From the NCBI GenBank assembly GCA_017958365.1, contig JAGDCV010000093.1, positions 1 through 61,860 on the forward strand: a stretch of DNA of 61,860 nucleotides. Reading direction: 5' to 3'. Below are positions 17,584 through 25,511 of the stretch, in pieces. Both the position numbers and the translations under genes were made by a program. The DNA comes from Clostridiales bacterium (GTDB taxonomy: Bacteria > Bacillota > Clostridia > Saccharofermentanales > Saccharofermentanaceae). Positions within the stretch are counted from its first letter, which is position 1, and each line of letters opens with the position of its first letter. Below the pieces are notes generated by a model, which made no database searches, was not told the DNA's origin, and worked only from the letters and a program-made list of their open reading frames with translations.

Positions 17584-17612
17584 TTGGATGATAACACATA
17601 TATGAGTATAAT
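17584..17612 (+). promoter_or_regulatory. Promoter of lipoprotein 17650, overlapping a divergent -10 box
   Basis: Plus strand: TTGGAT (17584-17589), 17-base spacer, TATAAT (17607-17612). On the minus strand TATACT occupies 17605-17610, so the two -10 boxes overlap and could drive divergent transcription of the GNAT-SMP30 gene. Confidence 0.6.
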
Positions 17613-17649
17613 TATCAGGCAGATAGATCATTCGCAAGGGGGATTTTTT

Positions 17650-18105
17650 ATGAGAAGGTTTATCAGTAGAACCACAACAGCCGTAATAGCGTTTTTTATG
17701 GCATTATCGTTTTGTTCCTGCAGTTTTTTCTGGCAGGAAGAGGATGAAGCCATAAGGCCAAAGATTGCTTCGGACTGGGAGTTTGTCAGTATGACAGCCG
17801 GCGGTGAAACAACTTCCAGGAGTATATGGGAGTTTCTCAACAACACAGCTTCCGATGGGGAGGAACACCCCATACCCGTGTTTGTCTCAGAGGATGGTGA
17901 GACATTTACCTTTAACTATGGAACCCAAAGAACGTTGACGGGCAGCATCACTCTTCTTGAAGACGGGTCTTATGAACTTGACCCGGAAGGCACGGATGCA
18001 ATGATGAACGCAGTTATAGACGGCGATACGTTGATAATATCGATCCCGGTAAACGACAGCGTGACTGAATTTGAATTCTCGACTTCCTCTTCAGAAGAAC
18101 AGTAA
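17650..18105 (+). CDS. Small lipoprotein, function unknown
   Basis: 151 residues from ATG 17650, preceded by AAGGGGGA. The N-terminus MRRFISRTTTAVIAFFMALS is a signal peptide, followed by FCSCSF with a Cys at about residue 22 as the likely lipid-attachment site. The mature part opens SDWEFVSMTAGGE and contains short hydrophobic strands with conserved Gly turns (GSITLLEDGSYELDPEG, VIDGDTLIISIP). This is the pattern of small lipocalin-like lipoproteins (W at the start, G.W...). The fold is inferred and no ligand can be named. It is transcribed alone, convergent with the diguanylate cyclase. Confidence 0.75.
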   Translation: MRRFISRTTTAVIAFFMALSFCSCSFFWQEEDEAIRPKIASDWEFVSMTAGGETTSRSIWEFLNNTASDGEEHPIPVFVSEDGETFTFNYGTQRTLTGSITLLEDGSYELDPEGTDAMMNAVIDGDTLIISIPVNDSVTEFEFSTSSSEEQ

Positions 18106-18121
18106 TATTTATTATTTGATG

Positions 18122-19216
18122 TTACTCGAATTCAGTATGATTCTTACCGTTTTGCTTGCCTTTGTATAGTCTTGCGTCGGCTGTGCTTATGACGGTATCG
18201 ATGGTATCTTTTGAAGTTCCGAGGCAGATGCCGATAGTCATGGTGATGGAGAATTCTTTTCCTTCATGGGTAAAAGTCTTCTCCCGTATGGCCTTGATGA
18301 TGCTGTCGGCGCACTTTCTTCCTGCGTCGATGTCAGAATCAGGGATGACAAACAGGAATTCTTCTCCGCCCCATCTTGCAACGCCTGCGTCAGCCGGAAT
18401 GGTGTCCGATATGATCTTTGCTACCCGGGCAAGAACAGTATCGCCCATATCGTGTCCGTATGTGTCGTTGACTCTTTTGAAGTCATCGATGTCACCGATC
18501 CCGATGATGTAATCGGATGAACTTCCGGAGACTTCCTCGAGTCTTTTTTGAATCTCTCGCCTGTTATTAAGTTTGGTAAGAGGATCGGTCGAGGCCATTA
18601 CCTTAAGCTGTTCCGTCTGCAAACGTAGCCTGCTCTCGAGGTAGTGCCTCATGAGTGAGAAGATAATGGCTATGTAGATAAGGACTGCAGAACCGACAAT
18701 GAAATTAATGACGTAAAAGATGATCTCATAAGGAGATGAACTTAAGTCGTAAAGCGCCTTTGCAGAATCGCTGTAGTGGTAGTTCAAAATCCCGTACAAA
18801 GGAACGGATATGAACAGGATGACAAAGGGGGCATATCTGCTCTTGTTTGGCATAAGGAATGCAAGCGGAATGATCATCAGAAGAAACATCGTAAAATTAG
18901 ATGCAAGTCCCACGCAGATAGTGGCAAAAGCTGCATGCAGTATGATCTCACCGATGGTCGCATAAACAAGATTCATCTTCTCCTTGATCACATTTACCAG
19001 GAATAAAGTGGAGACGTAGAAAAGTATGCTGAATGCGTTAAAGAAGACCATGAGTCTTACGCCGGAGGCCGTGAACAGCACTATGTACAGGATATGCGCG
19101 AGAAGACATGCTGCAAACGCAAAGACATACGCTGCATGGTCCAGTCGTCTGTCCAGCATCCTGTCTATCTTCTTTATAAACTCAAGATCGTTATTATATT
19201 GAGTTGTACTGCTCAT
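18122..19216 (-). CDS. Membrane-bound diguanylate cyclase (GGDEF domain)
   Basis: Makes c-di-GMP from GTP. Residues ~20-195 contain five or six transmembrane segments forming an undefined membrane sensor. The catalytic domain (~205-364) has LTKLNNRREIQ, GIGDIDDFKRVNDTYGHDMGD and the active-site motif RWGGEEFLFVIP. The Gly-Gly-Glu-Glu-Phe form is active in known cyclases. The RxxD inhibitory site that usually precedes the motif is absent (PADAGVAR), so product inhibition at that site is not expected. The start ATG 19216 lies six bases from a TATAAT box with no SD: a leaderless candidate. Confidence 0.92.
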   Translation of the reverse strand: MSSTTQYNNDLEFIKKIDRMLDRRLDHAAYVFAFAACLLAHILYIVLFTASGVRLMVFFNAFSILFYVSTLFLVNVIKEKMNLVYATIGEIILHAAFATICVGLASNFTMFLLMIIPLAFLMPNKSRYAPFVILFISVPLYGILNYHYSDSAKALYDLSSSPYEIIFYVINFIVGSAVLIYIAIIFSLMRHYLESRLRLQTEQLKVMASTDPLTKLNNRREIQKRLEEVSGSSSDYIIGIGDIDDFKRVNDTYGHDMGDTVLARVAKIISDTIPADAGVARWGGEEFLFVIPDSDIDAGRKCADSIIKAIREKTFTHEGKEFSITMTIGICLGTSKDTIDTVISTADARLYKGKQNGKNHTEFE

Positions 19217-19222
19217 AACTGG

Positions 19223-19228
19223 ATTATA
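19223..19228 (-). promoter_or_regulatory. -10 box six bases from the diguanylate cyclase start
   Basis: Minus-strand TATAAT (19223-19228) followed by CCAGTT and ATG 19216. The -35 region is poor. Transcription would start at about the ATG, so the mRNA is a leaderless candidate. Confidence 0.5.
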
Positions 19229-19280
19229 CAGACTGGTGCATATTTAAAACGACCATTACATGTAAACAGATTAAGAACAT

Positions 19281-19309
19281 TTGCAAGAAACTGTCTTAAT
19301 CCGTATAAT
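19281..19309 (+). promoter_or_regulatory. Promoter of tRNA-Leu
   Basis: TTGCAA (19281-19286), 17-base spacer, TATAAT (19304-19309), with transcription expected near 19316, five bases before the tRNA. Confidence 0.8.
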
Positions 19310-19320
19310 GATTGACGTTT

Positions 19321-19403
19321 GCGGGTGTGATGGAATTGGCAGACATGCCAGATTTAGGTTCTGGTGAGCGATCGTGCAGGTTCGACCCCTGTCACCCGCA
19401 CCA
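19321..19403 (+). tRNA. tRNA-Leu (anticodon UAG)
   Basis: 83 bases including an encoded CCA end. The acceptor stem GCGGGTG pairs with CACCCGC. The anticodon stem CCAGA/TCTGG encloses loop TTTAGGT, with anticodon TAG at 19355-19357, reading CUA and related Leu codons. The T arm has GGTTCGACCCC. A short variable arm stem (GAGCGATCGTG region) fits the class II tRNA-Leu type. Confidence 0.97.
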
Positions 19404-19434
19404 AACTCTTCATGAGAGATCATGGAGAGTTTTT
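19403..19434 (+). terminator. Terminator of tRNA-Leu
   Basis: AAACTCT-T-CATGA (19403-19415), loop GAGA, TCATG-G-AGAGTTT, then TTCT. A long, nearly perfect hairpin with a T-rich trail that begins right at the CCA end. Confidence 0.88.
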
Positions 19435-19470
19435 CTTTGCATATAATAATATTTTTTTAACATTTATTTT

Positions 19471-19498
19471 TTGTTTTATGCAATTATATGAATATAGA
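19471..19498 (+). promoter_or_regulatory. Promoter of the truncated permease-like gene
   Basis: TTGTTT (19471-19476), 16-base spacer, TATAGA (19493-19498). It is followed ~45 bases later by GGGGAGGGG and ATG 19552. The signal set appears intact although the gene is broken. Confidence 0.5.
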
Positions 19499-19551
19499 CG
19501 GTGCTATTATTTCCTTGTATTGAGGTATGAAAGAGCGGGGAGGGGTGTTAA

Positions 19552-19737
19552 ATGCAGGATCAGTCTCCAAAGCTAAGTCCGTATCTGTCAAAATACGGAG
19601 CATGGGCACTCGGATTGGGCACGGCAGTAGGCAATGTTCTCGTCGTCAGACTCTACCGGCAACATGATCTTGATCGCACCGTATTTTCCTCCCGGTTTCT
19701 TCTCTACCGAGATGATGCATGTCATAGGAGTGAATGA
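19552..19737 (+). pseudogene. 5' remnant of a permease-like gene (APC-type N-terminus)
   Basis: Begins with a strong SD (GGGGAGGGG) and ATG 19552. The first ~27 residues (MQDQSPKLSPYLSKYGAWAL then GLGTAVG) look like the N-terminal cap and first helix start of amino acid/polyamine (APC) permeases, in which 'LS.Y..WAL..G...G' is typical. After about 19632 the frame runs into the antisense of a gene on the other strand and becomes meaningless (NVLVVRLYRQHDLDR...). The 3' part of the gene is therefore gone. The family assignment rests on a short stretch and is tentative. Confidence 0.5.
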
Positions 19738-19761
19738 TTCAACGAACTTCTGCAGATCCAT
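19588..19761 (-). pseudogene. 5' remnant of a second gene, facing the first
   Basis: On the minus strand, ATG 19761 follows a strong GGAGG at 7 bases. The first ~40 residues (MDLQKFVESFTPMTCIISVE, then KKPGGKYGAIKI) look like a genuine protein start. I recall similar N-termini on sensory or GGDEF-type proteins of Clostridia, but that is from memory. The frame continues through antisense of the permease remnant and stops at 19588-19590 (57 codons). A TATACT box lies at 19790-19795. The gene has promoter, SD and start but no body. Confidence 0.55.
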
Positions 19762-19894
19762 ACGCAAACCTCCATCCTGATCTCATTTAAGTATACACGA
19801 CATATATCACCAAACTATGAATGAACTATTATTCCTATGTGTTTAATAGTGTATTATATATGGGATTCATGACCATGAGGGGAGAGTGTGTCTT

Positions 19895-20167
19895 TTGAAG
19901 ATACTATTAGCTTATTTCGTGCTTGTTAATCTGATAGCGCTGATCCTTTACGGCGTTGATAAGGTCAAGGCGGTAAGGGGAAGCTTCAGGATACCCGAGA
20001 AGGTGTTACTCGAGGTCATGGTGGCAGGCGGTGTGTTCGGGGCGATACTCGGCATGCTTTTATTCCGTCACAAGATACGAAAACCAAGGTTCATCATAGT
20101 AGCCGTTATATCCTCGATACTTTATCTGGCGATAGCGGCAATTATCATATACAAGACAGTAGCTTAA
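19895..20167 (+). CDS. DUF1294 family membrane protein
   Basis: 90 residues with three hydrophobic segments (LLAYFVLVNLIALILYGVDK, the LLEVMVAGGVFGAILGMLLF region and FIIVAVISSILYLAIAAIII). The motifs YGVDKVKAVRGSFRIPE and FRHKIRKPRF are characteristic of DUF1294. I choose TTG 19895, which lies 8 bases after GGGGAGAG and gives the usual MKILLAYF start; a GTG at 19886 in frame overlaps the SD and is less likely. Function in the family is unknown. It lies 19 bp before ridA. Confidence 0.85.
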   Translation: MKILLAYFVLVNLIALILYGVDKVKAVRGSFRIPEKVLLEVMVAGGVFGAILGMLLFRHKIRKPRFIIVAVISSILYLAIAAIIIYKTVA

Positions 20168-20186
20168 GAAAGCAAGGAGGATCATC

Positions 20187-20561
20187 ATGAACAAGGTACA
20201 CACGGATCTGGCCCCGAAGGCAGTAGGACCTTACTCACAGGCAATCGTAACGGGAGGACTTGTATTTACATCAGGACAGATACCCATCGATCCTGCAACA
20301 AATGCCGTTGAAGCAAACGATATCGTCGGGCAGTCGGAGCAGGTCATGAAGAACCTTGCCGCCGTACTTGAAGCTTCAGGGTCATCTTTCGCGCAGGCCG
20401 TTAAGACCACATGTTATCTTTCAGACATGAATGACTTCGCTGCTTTTAATGAAGTGTATGCCAAGTACTTTACATCGCTTCCCGCACGAAGCTGCGTTGC
20501 GGTGAAGACACTGCCGAAGGGCGTGCTCGTTGAAGTAGAGGTTATCGCAGAAGTCTCCTGA
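20187..20561 (+). CDS. ridA: RidA family enamine/imine deaminase
   Basis: Hydrolyses reactive 2-aminoacrylate and related enamines released by PLP enzymes, protecting other PLP enzymes. 124 residues, the normal length. Conserved motifs are AVGPYSQAI at the N-terminus, FTSGQIPIDP, KTTCYLSDMNDFAAFNEVYA and the C-terminal RSCVAVKTLPKGVLVEVEVIA, in which the Arg binds the substrate carboxylate. A GCAAGGAGG site precedes ATG 20187. The last 20 bases overlap the convergent gene at 20542. Confidence 0.95.
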   Translation: MNKVHTDLAPKAVGPYSQAIVTGGLVFTSGQIPIDPATNAVEANDIVGQSEQVMKNLAAVLEASGSSFAQAVKTTCYLSDMNDFAAFNEVYAKYFTSLPARSCVAVKTLPKGVLVEVEVIAEVS

Positions 20562-21243
20562 TATCTTTATCGGTGCATTCCGGAAGCATCTTCAGAAGAT
20601 GCTTCTTTAATTTCTCGTAGGATTCGGCGGGTTCCTCCTTATACCTTCCACGGCATAAGCGGCGTCCCCAGTAGTTGTCTGCGATGTCGTATTTCGCGAC
20701 GCCCCAACCATACTCGAGGCCGGTCTTCCGGCTTACGGGGTAAACAAAATCCACGGGTGTGACATATGTCTGCATCTGAAGTCTTGTTATCGAGTTATCG
20801 AAGGTGTTCTGTCCCTTCCTGTCGAATGCGGTAAGTCCGTACTTTATCTCCTTTGACAGGCAGGGTCCGTTCTTTTGAAGAAAGTCCATTGCGGCGTGGT
20901 CGCACATGGGGACGATGAGTTCGTCGAATCTAGAATCGAAGTCGTAGCCGTCGCGTCTTATGTTGCAGATGTAGGGCCACCACTTAAGGCTTATGAAACA
21001 TGCTTTACCGTTTGTGAACTTGCCGTATACAAGTTTCTTATCACGCAGAACCTCACCCTTCCAGTCCCAGGCAGGCCAGATGATCCTGCCTCCGTCCGAG
21101 GTGTTGCCCTGCCACCAGCAGTCCTCACTTATATTCTCCTCAACAGAGAATCCCTCAATGTGATTCTCGAAGAAGGGGAGAAGGCCGATCTCATTGGTCA
21201 ATTCGATAAGGTCATTTATGTTCTCTATCAACGGTAACTGCAT
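20542..21243 (-). CDS. AlkZ-related winged-helix-type protein, function unknown
   Basis: 233 residues resembling proteins annotated as AlkZ-related, which share parts of the AlkZ/YcaQ DNA-glycosylase fold. Visible features are the N-terminal IGLLPFFENHIEGFSVEEN, a Trp-rich stretch IIWPAWDWKGEVLRDKKLVYGKF (positions ~50-72), RRDGYDFDSRFDE, and FDNSITRLQMQTYVTPVDF. The last ~70 residues are helical. I choose ATG 21243 because AGAGGT lies 9 bases upstream; ATG 21261 lies only three bases from the -10 TATAAT. DNA repair activity is only a family-level guess. Confidence 0.62.
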   Translation of the reverse strand: MQLPLIENINDLIELTNEIGLLPFFENHIEGFSVEENISEDCWWQGNTSDGGRIIWPAWDWKGEVLRDKKLVYGKFTNGKACFISLKWWPYICNIRRDGYDFDSRFDELIVPMCDHAAMDFLQKNGPCLSKEIKYGLTAFDRKGQNTFDNSITRLQMQTYVTPVDFVYPVSRKTGLEYGWGVAKYDIADNYWGRRLCRGRYKEEPAESYEKLKKHLLKMLPECTDKDIRRLLR

Positions 21244-21272
21244 TTCAAAAATACCTCTCATTCGATTATAAT
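21244..21272. promoter_or_regulatory. Overlapping divergent promoters
   Basis: ATTATAAT at 21265-21272 contains TATAAT on both strands: minus 21265-21270 (AlkZ-related gene) and plus 21267-21272 (membrane protein 21306). The plus promoter also has TTCAAA (21244-21249) at 17 bases. Confidence 0.6.
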
Positions 21273-21305
21273 ATTCGGGATAATTCTTTGAAAGCAGGAT
21301 GATTC

Positions 21306-22532
21306 TTGGACAGATTCGAGCTTAATAATGAGAAGAAGTTCTCACTTGCCATGCTCCTCATGACTGTGGTCATGGTTCTTGGAACGGGAACACTCTCGGT
21401 AGAGGGAATGAATGCTGATGCATTCGCTCTTAATTACCGTCACGGTTTGATCCCCCGCGGGTTCATGGGATTCATCCTTGATATGTTCTGCTCCGTCTTC
21501 GGTGAGCGGTTTTACACTTATGCAACTGTCTTTGTTATCTGCTCCATAGGCTTCATCATCTATCTTGCGGTGATGTGGCAATTCGGAAAGAAGCTCATCG
21601 TTTCTTTGGGAAATACGGATCATGCCCGTGCGTTCGTAATGGTGATAGCTCCGTTCTTCATTGCCATGTTCTTAGGTTACGAGAACTACGGAAGGACCGA
21701 TATGTATCTTCTGGCGCTCTCCTTAACAGCCGGTTATGCGGTCATAAAACAGAAGGCTTTGATCCTTTCAGTGATCTGCCCCCTGATCGCCATACTGATT
21801 CACGAAGGATATGTCCTCACGTTCTTTAATATCGTGGTGGCATGTTTCCTTTATAAGATATTCACGACCAAAGGAAAGATCAGGACTACCAATATCATAT
21901 TCCTTATTATCAGCGTCCTGACTGTCGGAGCCGCTTTCATCTGGTTCTTCTTTTTAAGCCGTAAGGTTATTCCTCTTACGACGGATATCTATCTTGATAC
22001 CATTTCACGTGCGGAAATACTTACATCACCTGAAGGATACACCCACTACGATTTTCTTAACATGATCCTTACCGGCTTTGAAACATACGACAGTGAGGAA
22101 ACCATGAGAAGTCTTGCGATGACCGAGATGCCTTTGTTCATCGTTTTATTCCTGCCGGTATTTAAGGTTTGCATCGACTTTGTCAGGAAGGTGTATTCCT
22201 TTTCGAGCAGGAAGATGCTCGTAGTGGTTTTGTGCCTGGGGTCGGTTACGCTTCTTCCCGAGTTTGCCCGCAAGTGTGACGTGGGAAGGTGGATGTTTGC
22301 ATTCATCACGTACTATGTGATCCTTACCGTGCTTCTTCTTATTGACGGAAACAAAGTGGTGAGAAAAGTGTTCGACGATATGATAAACGGCATTGCAAAG
22401 AGCAGTTGGAAGGGGATCTTCTTCGCGCTTTACATCATGCTGTTCGTTCCGTTCCAGACTTTCTTTGTTTCCTCGATATCATTCAACATACTCGAGTTTA
22501 TGAGAAGCCTGTTCTACGGGGACCTCTTTTAA
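21306..22532 (+). CDS. Polytopic membrane protein, function unknown
   Basis: 408 residues with about ten hydrophobic segments spread across the length. The first loop holds NADAFALNYRHGLIPRGFMG, a motif (R.GL.PRG) that I associate with membrane proteins of the glycosyltransferase-C/EpsG-like type, though without certainty. The sequence GYENYGRTDMY in a later loop is charged and may be functional. TTG 21306 is the only sensible start, six bases after GCAGGA. Its last 54 bases overlap the convergent gene at 22479. No specific activity can be assigned. Confidence 0.7.
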   Translation: MDRFELNNEKKFSLAMLLMTVVMVLGTGTLSVEGMNADAFALNYRHGLIPRGFMGFILDMFCSVFGERFYTYATVFVICSIGFIIYLAVMWQFGKKLIVSLGNTDHARAFVMVIAPFFIAMFLGYENYGRTDMYLLALSLTAGYAVIKQKALILSVICPLIAILIHEGYVLTFFNIVVACFLYKIFTTKGKIRTTNIIFLIISVLTVGAAFIWFFFLSRKVIPLTTDIYLDTISRAEILTSPEGYTHYDFLNMILTGFETYDSEETMRSLAMTEMPLFIVLFLPVFKVCIDFVRKVYSFSSRKMLVVVLCLGSVTLLPEFARKCDVGRWMFAFITYYVILTVLLLIDGNKVVRKVFDDMINGIAKSSWKGIFFALYIMLFVPFQTFFVSSISFNILEFMRSLFYGDLF

Positions 22533-23690
22533 TTCCTTGTAGGGGACACCGAGTCTTCCTGATATGGTATAGGCGAAGTCTTTGTAGCTTTTTCCTATAA
22601 CAATGTTAACTTTTTTGTCCGGAGTCCTAAGTTGCATGAACCTTCTGGTTTCAGTAAGAACAACGCCCGGATGGCTTGTGATAAGCTTATTCGCAGAGAT
22701 CTCGCGGCAACGGAAGAAAGACCTCTTTGCCATGAGGTGAATGTCTTCCTTGCAGATCACAAGCCACAATATGGAACGCGAAGGCATCTTGGGGACGCCG
22801 TTAAAGACGAATAGTGGAATTGCATATTCGATGTCATGCTTAACTCGCTTCCTGATCCTTCTCGGAAGCTTCTTATGGACCTTGTCGACCTCCTTGCCAT
22901 TACGGAAGATCCTGTGAAGGATGGGACGGGCGTAGACTTCCTTATAATAGAAAGTTGCACGCGCAAGTACCCTGAACAGCAGGATTCCCAATATGGCGAT
23001 GATGATGCTGATTATGAAGGACAAAGCAGGGAATGTGATCTGCAAAAGGATCATTCCCGCATGAAGGATTGCCTTTATTATCTGCTCGACGATGTTAAGT
23101 CCTTTGACGGGGATAGCGGCGCAGATAGTCCCTATGTTGTCCACACAGTCATAGACGCAGCTGTAGACTACGGAAGCGAGTATGAGCGTGGTTATCCCGA
23201 TGACCCAAGCATACCAGGGGGCGGATGAAGATGTCTTAGCCGCTGCGCCAGCAACCGTTTTGGCGGCGGAAGCAGGTTTTGCCACGGCATCGTTAGTTAC
23301 GAGGGGCATCAGCGAAAGCGCTGTGATGCCGATCCAGCCCGTAAGCTTATCAAGCTTGTCTATGGTTGCCTGCGAGAGGATCTTGCTCTGCGCAAACGAG
23401 TGGATGATTATCATTACTGCTGCAACGATGGTAAGGAATACTGCCGCATAGGGATTTGCTATCGGCAGGGATGCAGCCGAGTTTAATACGGGTACGCTGT
23501 TAAGTCCGTCCGCGATCGCATTGAAGAAAGCGGAGTCAGGCGAATATAGTGACGCATTCTCGATGGCGCCCAAAGTCGCGAGAAAAGCCATGGTGGCAGT
23601 CGGGTTAACGGAAGCCGTAACCGCAGTTGAGAATATACCTGTGTAGTAACCGAAGCTGTTACCTATGGTGAACGGATTAGCCGCGAACAT
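22479..23690 (-). CDS. Membrane protein with basic cytosolic tail, function unknown
   Basis: 403 residues; I do not recognise the family. The first ~290 residues hold several hydrophobic segments (including AAVFLTIVAAVMIIIHSFA, AWVIGITTLILASVVYSC and ITFPALSFIISIIIAILGIL) interrupted by an Ala/Ser/Lys-rich linker at ~170-185 (KPASAAKTVAGAAAKTSSS). The last ~130 residues are soluble and basic (HKKLPRRIRKRVKHDIEYAI) and end in a segment with conserved-looking aromatic residues. A GGGGG-containing site lies before ATG 23690. The gene overlaps the 3' end of the convergent membrane-protein gene by 54 bp. Confidence 0.68.
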   Translation of the reverse strand: MFAANPFTIGNSFGYYTGIFSTAVTASVNPTATMAFLATLGAIENASLYSPDSAFFNAIADGLNSVPVLNSAASLPIANPYAAVFLTIVAAVMIIIHSFAQSKILSQATIDKLDKLTGWIGITALSLMPLVTNDAVAKPASAAKTVAGAAAKTSSSAPWYAWVIGITTLILASVVYSCVYDCVDNIGTICAAIPVKGLNIVEQIIKAILHAGMILLQITFPALSFIISIIIAILGILLFRVLARATFYYKEVYARPILHRIFRNGKEVDKVHKKLPRRIRKRVKHDIEYAIPLFVFNGVPKMPSRSILWLVICKEDIHLMAKRSFFRCREISANKLITSHPGVVLTETRRFMQLRTPDKKVNIVIGKSYKDFAYTISGRLGVPYKELKEVPVEQASHKLEYVE

Positions 23691-23765
23691 CTTATTATCC
23701 CCCTTCGTTTATATATGTTAGCATATAGGTGTTATTTACATAAGTAAGATCAAGGAGGATCATGT

Positions 23766-24374
23766 ATGGACGATAAGGCAATGTACAAGCTGTCATACGG
23801 TTTATTCATTCTCACTTCACAGGATAACGGCAAAGACAACGGTTGTATCGTTAATACGGTGCAGCAGGTGACGACGGAGCCTAACAGGATAATCGTTGCC
23901 ATCAACAAGAATAATCTTACTCATGACATGGTTCTTAACACTGGAAAGTTCAATGTCTCGATCCTGTCGGAGTCTTCGAAGTTTGACACATTCAAACACT
24001 GGGGAATGCAAAGCGGAAGAGACGTCGATAAGATGGAGGAAATAAAGATAAACCGTTCATCCAACGGTCTTGTCTATATCGCAGGGGATGAGACAAATGC
24101 ATTCATATCTGCAAGTGTCATATCCACAACGGACCTCGGCACACATACTCTTTTCCTTGCTGACGTAACAGACGGTCAGGTGCTGTCTGATACGGAGAGT
24201 GCGACTTATTCTTATTATCAGAAGAACATCAAGAGCAAACCCGCGGCTGATGCCCCGAAGAAGGGCTTTGTATGCACGGTGTGCGGATACATCTATGAGG
24301 GCGAGGAATTGCCCGCGGACTTTATGTGCCCATGGTGTAATCACGACGCATCATATTTCGAACCGGTCAAATAA
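23766..24374 (+). CDS. Flavin reductase-rubredoxin fusion (high-molecular-weight rubredoxin type)
   Basis: Electron carrier used by anaerobes to feed flavodiiron or related oxygen/NO-reducing enzymes. Residues ~1-160 are a flavin reductase-like FMN-binding domain (YKLSYGLFILTS, NGCIVNTVQQVTTEPNRIIVAINKNN in outline, FNVSILSE). Residues ~170-202 are a rubredoxin: FVCTVCGYIYEGEELPADF, then MCPWCNHDASYFEPV, with CxxC pairs binding one iron. The second knuckle reads CPWCN where CPxCG is usual. SD AAGGAGG precedes ATG 23766. It may be co-transcribed with the small membrane protein 28 bp downstream. Confidence 0.9.
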   Translation: MDDKAMYKLSYGLFILTSQDNGKDNGCIVNTVQQVTTEPNRIIVAINKNNLTHDMVLNTGKFNVSILSESSKFDTFKHWGMQSGRDVDKMEEIKINRSSNGLVYIAGDETNAFISASVISTTDLGTHTLFLADVTDGQVLSDTESATYSYYQKNIKSKPAADAPKKGFVCTVCGYIYEGEELPADFMCPWCNHDASYFEPVK

Positions 24375-24401
24375 AAACAGTTATACGGAGGTAAGATTAA
24401 A

Positions 24402-24836
24402 ATGGCAGAAGAAGTTAAGCAGGATGAGCAGGTAATTGCAGGAAAGATCCTCAAGGAAGAGAAGAAGCAGAGCAGGAAAGAGGGCATACAGTCCATAGCA
24501 TTGGTTGTAATGGCTGTATGTGCGGTCATAATTACCATCTCTGTTGTCACACTGATCGCTAATGTAACACAGAAACTCAATGCTATCTACACCAAGGCGG
24601 ATACTGCCATCACCACTTTGAATGAAGTTGCAAACGGTATCCATGAGGCAGATCTTCCCGGTATGGCTGAACAGATCAAGTCATTGACTGAGAATGCAAC
24701 ATCAGGCATCTCCACGACGATGGAGAAGATAGATTCCATCGACATAGAATCGCTCAATGATTCGATCGAGCGCCTGGATTCTGCTACCGAGGCATTCTCG
24801 AATACCGTACAGGGAATGGGTTCGATCTTCGGCTGA
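24402..24836 (+). CDS. Single-pass membrane protein with extended coiled coil, function unknown
   Basis: 144 residues. A charged N-terminal ~28 residues rich in Lys/Glu is followed by one transmembrane helix (SIALVVMAVCAVIITISVV, residues ~31-49) and ~95 residues of heptad-like helix (KLNAIYTKADTAITTLNEVA, IKSLTENATSGISTTMEKID). This layout is like DUF948 or methyl-accepting-type helices, but no family is assigned. SD ACGGAGGTAAG precedes ATG 24402. The gene ends 2 bp from the convergent ktrA. Confidence 0.72.
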   Translation: MAEEVKQDEQVIAGKILKEEKKQSRKEGIQSIALVVMAVCAVIITISVVTLIANVTQKLNAIYTKADTAITTLNEVANGIHEADLPGMAEQIKSLTENATSGISTTMEKIDSIDIESLNDSIERLDSATEAFSNTVQGMGSIFG

Positions 24837-24838
24837 TA

Positions 24839-25495
24839 TCAGTAATCGAGTCCCAGATACTTCTGAAGATCTGAGTCACTTCCGATAACGAGAACTGACT
24901 GATTATCCTTGAAGGGATCCTGGGGATTGTATTCCATATTGAAATCCGCATCCTTGTCTCTTACGGCAAGGATGTTTAAATGCATTTTTTGTCTTATCTT
25001 AAGGTCAACGATGGACTTGCCGATCCATGAAGTGGGGACCTCAACCTCGAATATCGAGTAGTCACCCGGAACGGGAATGTAGTCCTTGATGTTTGCTGAA
25101 CTGAATCTTATTGCAGTCCACTCCGCAATATCCTTCTCGGGATAGACGACTTTATCGGCACCGTTTCTTAAAAGGAACTTCTCGTGAACGTCTCTTGATG
25201 CTCTCGATACGACGAACTTTGCTCCGAGTTCCTTAAGGAGGGAAGTGGTCTCGAGGGAGTTCTGGAAGTTGTCTCCGATCGCAACGACGCAGATATCGAA
25301 GTTATTGACTCCGACATTCGCCATGAAGTCGGGATCTGTCGAGTCTCCGATGAGACTTGAAGTAACAAAGTCCAGGACCTTGTCTATCTTATCTTCGCTT
25401 CTGTCGATGACTAAGATCTCATCGCCCTGCTCAGCGAACTTCTGGATAATATATGTTCCGAATCTTCCTGCACCGATAACGAGTATGTTCTTCAT
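24839..25495 (-). CDS. ktrA: Potassium uptake regulatory subunit KtrA (RCK/TrkA family)
   Basis: Cytosolic gating ring of the KtrAB potassium transporter. 218 residues: an RCK_N Rossmann domain (VIGAGRFGTYIIQ with the GxGxxG nucleotide loop, then IDRSEDKIDKV, LIGDSTDP) and an RCK_C domain from ~135 (FEVEVPTSWIGKSIVDLKIR). Regulation by ATP/ADP and c-di-AMP is known for the family. It is the second gene of the ktrBA operon, 16 bp after ktrB, with its own AAGGAGGA site. Confidence 0.93.
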   Translation of the reverse strand: MKNILVIGAGRFGTYIIQKFAEQGDEILVIDRSEDKIDKVLDFVTSSLIGDSTDPDFMANVGVNNFDICVVAIGDNFQNSLETTSLLKELGAKFVVSRASRDVHEKFLLRNGADKVVYPEKDIAEWTAIRFSSANIKDYIPVPGDYSIFEVEVPTSWIGKSIVDLKIRQKMHLNILAVRDKDADFNMEYNPQDPFKDNQSVLVIGSDSDLQKYLGLDY

Positions 25496-25511
25496 AAGAT
25501 CCTCCTTAAGA

